A DNA stretch of 64,000 nt. Origin: Dactylonectria macrodidyma (lineage: Eukaryota; Ascomycota; Sordariomycetes; Hypocreales; Nectriaceae). The stretch lies in NCBI GenBank assembly GCA_020744425.1, contig JAGMUV010000001.1:2852001-2916000 (forward strand), read 5' to 3'. Positions 61,030-64,000 of the stretch are shown here, in pieces (position 1 is the first letter of the stretch; every line of letters begins with the position of its first letter). The notes under the pieces are model-generated. The model had not been told where the DNA came from and did no database searches. It worked only from the letters and a program-made list of their open reading frames with translations. Made by a program: the position numbers and the translations under genes.

Positions 61030-63430
61030 CTATTTTTGCACATTATTCGCCATATCTTCCCTCAAAGAACAGTGTTGTGCTACACAAGCTCTCGTAGTAG
61101 GGTGATCAGATCCAAGAACTTCCACATAACCGCTACAAGCTCTCTCATATAGCTGAGCCGCCTCCGAGAAGCGGCTCTGTCTGTGGAAGAGGTATGCGCG
61201 GCTATACACGCTTCTGAGCGTGTCTGGATGACCTCTGCCAAGTATCTTCTCACTAGCATCCAGAGCTCGTCGGTTCATCTGCTCTGCCTCCTCGTACTTT
61301 CCCTGGCATTGCAGTATTGACGCAAGATTGCTGACGCTTATAAGCGTGTCTGGATGCTCTTTGCCAAGCATCTTCTCACTAGCATCCAGAGCTCGTCGGT
61401 TTATCTGCTCTGCCTCCTCATACTTTCCCTGGTATTGCAGTATTGACGCAAGATTGCTGACGCTTGTGAGCGTGTTTGGATGCTCTCTGCCGAGTACCTT
61501 CTCATACCCATTCAGAGCTTGTCGGTTTATCTGCTCTGCCTCCTTGTACTTTCCCTGGTATTGAAGCACTGATGCAAGATTATTAATACTTCCGAGCGTA
61601 TCTGGATGCTCTCTGCCAAGCATCTTCTCACTAGCATCCAGAGCTCGTCGGTTCATCTGCTCTGCCTCCTCGTACTTTCCCTGGCATAGCAGCACTAACG
61701 CAAGATTGCTGACGCTTCTGAGTGTAGCTGGATGGTCTCTGCTGAGCACCTTCTCTTTTGTATCCAGGGCTTGTCGGTTCATCTGCTCTGCCTCCTCGTA
61801 CTTTCCCTGGCATTGTAGCACTGCTGCAAGATTGCTGACGCTCGTAAGCGTGTCTGGATGCTCTCTGCCAAGCACCTTCTCCTGAGCATCCAGAGCTCGT
61901 CGGTTCATCTGCTCTGCTTCATCAAACTTCCCTCTTAAAAGCCGGTAATATGCTGCATTACTGAGTAGCCGAGCCCATTTCTCAATATCGCTCCAATTGT
62001 CCGGCCTTTCTTTCATAACTGCATCAACATGAGGATCCAATGTCTGGCACTCTCTCCAATTCTCATATGTCCCTGGTGGATATTGATCTGATAGCGCCTG
62101 TAAAAATGTCTGCCTCCACTTCTTATATTCTTTTGACGGATACTGTCTCGCTGTCAGAAATTTCCTCCACCACTGTGTGTCAGCGAACGATGACAGCCAC
62201 AGCTGCGTACAAAACTGGACCAAGGGATGCATCTCAAATACATCCCTTTGTGATGTCACTGCCACTAATGAATATTGGCAGAGAACCTCAAGCTCCTTAT
62301 CGAGTTTATCCCCGCTGCCTCCCCCATGTTTGCGTGAGTGGTATGCCCTAAGCACGGAATCGGGGATTCCCTGAGGATTGAAGAAGCACATGAAGGAGAG
62401 AAGATTGGCAGCTGATGGCCTCTCGTGACGGATGTGTTCGAAGGTGATCTGCCATGTAGTGAAAATTGAATTAGAGGCGGACTCGTCTCGACGGAGGTCG
62501 ACTATACCTCCGCCGAGGAGAGCCGCCTTGTTTCTATCGCTCCTTCGGAACTCGTCCACGTAAGCCGATACTGACATGTGAGGTCTCCTCCGCTTGATGT
62601 AAGCAGCAGCCTGGGTTATTGCAAGCGGCATGTAGTCTAGATCATCAACTAGATCTGTCATTACTACATCATCCTCGGCGCACTCCCCAAGCCTGTTCCG
62701 GAGAAGCTGCAGGGCTTGGCTTTTCTCTATCGTCAGCACGTTGTAGATAGCATCCACACCGGCCAGCCTCTCCGCCGCATCCGTGTTGCGAGATGTAATG
62801 ATGATCGATCCCCGGCCGGTCTTTGGTAGGAACGATGCCAGCGGCTGGTCGCGTGAGCCATGGGCGCCCTGTCTTGGAAAGAAGACCTCAACGGAATCGG
62901 CATTGTCGAGCACCATCATCCATGGCCCATTCTCTTCGTCGCACAGCCAGGCATGCACTAGCTGCAGCACGTTGCGCTGCGGATCGTCTCGTCCCGGAAG
63001 CTGCAGTTTATCGGCGATGTTTCGGTACGCCTCTTCGAAACGGGCGCTAGAGCTCGCATGCACCCAGAAAACCCAGGTATCCGGTGATGCGTGTCGGACT
63101 TCATACGCATAATGGATCGCGACCTGTGATTTCCTTGGTCTGTCAGCATAGTCTGTAGGCCATGGGGCACGCAGCCTACCCAATGCCGCCGAGCCCGACG
63201 AGCGCAGCGCGGCTGCCCGGTTGTGCAGTTTGATCTCGCAGCCAGAGCAAGATGTCCGTCCGCTCAACAAACTTAGGATCCGGCGGGAAGGGGACGGTTG
63301 AAAAGGGTTGGATAGATCGCGGAGGGGGATGGCCGCTAACATTGTAGTTGATCGTGCCCCCGCCAGACGCATGCGCGCCGGCAAACACGTATTCGCCACT
63401 AAGTGGCCCTTGAAAGCTTGTCTGATTCAT
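61030..63430 (-). CDS. NB-ARC-TPR NLR protein (two exons)
   Basis: Exon 1 (63,430-63,180) and exon 2 (63,133-61,030) join across a 46-nt intron (GTAGGC...CTGAC...CCAAG) to give 784 residues. Splicing restores the P-loop GLGGIGKS at 79-86. NB-ARC follows: Walker B-like MMVLDNAD at 156-163, GRGSIIITSRN around 194-204, MPLA at 252-255, and an MHD-like MHPLVQ at 385-390. Seven 42-residue TPR units (kinesin-light-chain type, E-x-MNRRALDA...LGREHPDTL...SNLA..L) fill 486-779. Such proteins are fungal NLR sensors: ligand binding by the repeats drives nucleotide-dependent oligomerisation. Only about 50 residues precede the NB-ARC, with no known effector domain. I chose the ATG at 63,430 because an in-frame TAG lies about 50 nt upstream. 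No disruption is visible. Confidence 0.85.
63134..63179 (-). other. Intron of the NB-ARC-TPR gene
   Basis: 46-nt intron on the minus strand. Donor GTAGGC, branch-like GCTGAC, acceptor CCAAG. Without its removal the frame upstream loses the first half of the P-loop. Confidence 0.85.
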
Positions 63431-63480
63431 GGAAGCAATAAGTCGCGTGCTTCTTCGTGTCTTGCAAGCACGCTGCAACT

Positions 63481-64000
63481 ATTTCACCAGGTCGAGTTTC
63501 AGTAAGGCTGCGTGCGCGATAATGCCTGCGGCTGAGAAGAAACGTGCCGTTGCCTAAGGCGAACCACAGCTCAGCTGCAGTAGCGAATCAAAATCGCAGC
63601 CGGTCTAGAACGCGGCCTCGTTTAGAACACCAGCAGCATTGGCCAGATGCATATGGCAGTCAGTCGCTATTATCACTTTGGTGTATGCTATCTATGTACA
63701 AGTTCGCATGGAGCTGGTGGCTGAGAGCAACATACAAGATACACGTTAGAGCACGATATTGTCGCGATATATTTATTCGAATGAACACGATGGGCAACAG
63801 CCGTTCTCTCAGCCAGGCTAATGCAGGCATATATGTGACACCAGATTTCAGATCATCACCCCACATATACACGCCGAACCGAGAACTAGCGACTGCTGTC
63901 CTAGTATCTTAGCTCGCCCGTATGTCCCCCCTTCCTCCGCGTTAGCTCCGCGGCCCGAAATTGAAGTAGACGGTCCCTCCCGTCGTGTGGGTTCCCGGGA
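63481..64000. other. Upstream region of the NLR, no gene recognised
   Basis: A frame of 122 codons is open on the plus strand (63,544-63,912) but shows no family pattern. The region probably holds the promoter of the leftward NLR gene. The window ends here. Confidence 0.45.

Noticed and set aside
62040..62374. Two plus-strand frames of 65-103 codons
   Set aside because: Antisense shadows of the NB-ARC-TPR gene.

Overview
The window looks like chromosomal DNA of a filamentous ascomycete (Pezizomycotina). The signs are short GT-AG introns, fungal NLR, gasdermin-like and ankyrin proteins, Fot1/pogo and Gypsy transposons, and a 41.6-kb block whose transposons are reduced to AT-rich relics full of C-to-T and G-to-A changes. 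That pattern is the mark of repeat-induced point mutation (RIP). I cannot name the species.

Region 1 (1-41,640) is a nested transposon graveyard with no intact host gene. It holds two full-length Fot1/pogo-like transposons (228-2089 and 11,804-13,663, with TA target duplications). Five short elements with the same kind of termini, about 425-440 bp each, sit among them. A 1.03-1.1-kb element occurs twice with 14-15-bp target duplications. At least five Gypsy retrotransposon relics can be read, all with pol on the minus strand: E (2.1-4.6 kb), B (about 7.6-29.57 kb, discontinuous), A (14,077-26,660, 575-bp LTRs), D (29.75-33.8 kb) and C (33,820-41,630, 384-bp LTRs, ATAAT duplication). The insertions are stacked: B was hit by a short TIR element, that element by A, and A by another short TIR element. 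RIP damage fades near 41.5-42.3 kb, where a third, less altered Fot1 3' fragment marks the edge.

Region 2 (42.3-50 kb) holds the most interesting locus. A large minus-strand gene encodes an N-terminal CHAT (caspase-like) protease domain, a P-loop NTPase and a long helical tail. Divergent from it across about 660 bp lies a plus-strand gene for a 289-residue protein that I read as a fungal gasdermin-like pore former (HET-Q1/RCD-1 type). In fungi, gasdermin-like genes often sit next to protease genes, and the protease cleaves and activates the gasdermin to kill the cell. The pair is therefore a plausible regulated-cell-death or allorecognition module. The protease frame carries two in-frame stops just after its catalytic histidine motif, so this allele may be inactive.

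Region 3 (50-60.6 kb) is a mosaic of gene debris plus two small single-membrane-span genes (51,988 and 56,665). The debris includes a conserved fungal C-terminal domain, a P-type Ca2+-ATPase with its pieces in the wrong order, a beta-lactamase-family fragment, two pieces of an Est1/SMG-like fungal protein, an ankyrin array interrupted by an M16 peptidase segment and by a LINE 3' end, and a frameshifted relic of another fungal family.

Region 4 (61-63.4 kb) carries a second NLR, apparently intact: a 784-residue NB-ARC protein with seven 42-residue TPR units and one 46-nt intron that splits the P-loop. I saw no rRNA, tRNA, CRISPR array or telomere repeat.
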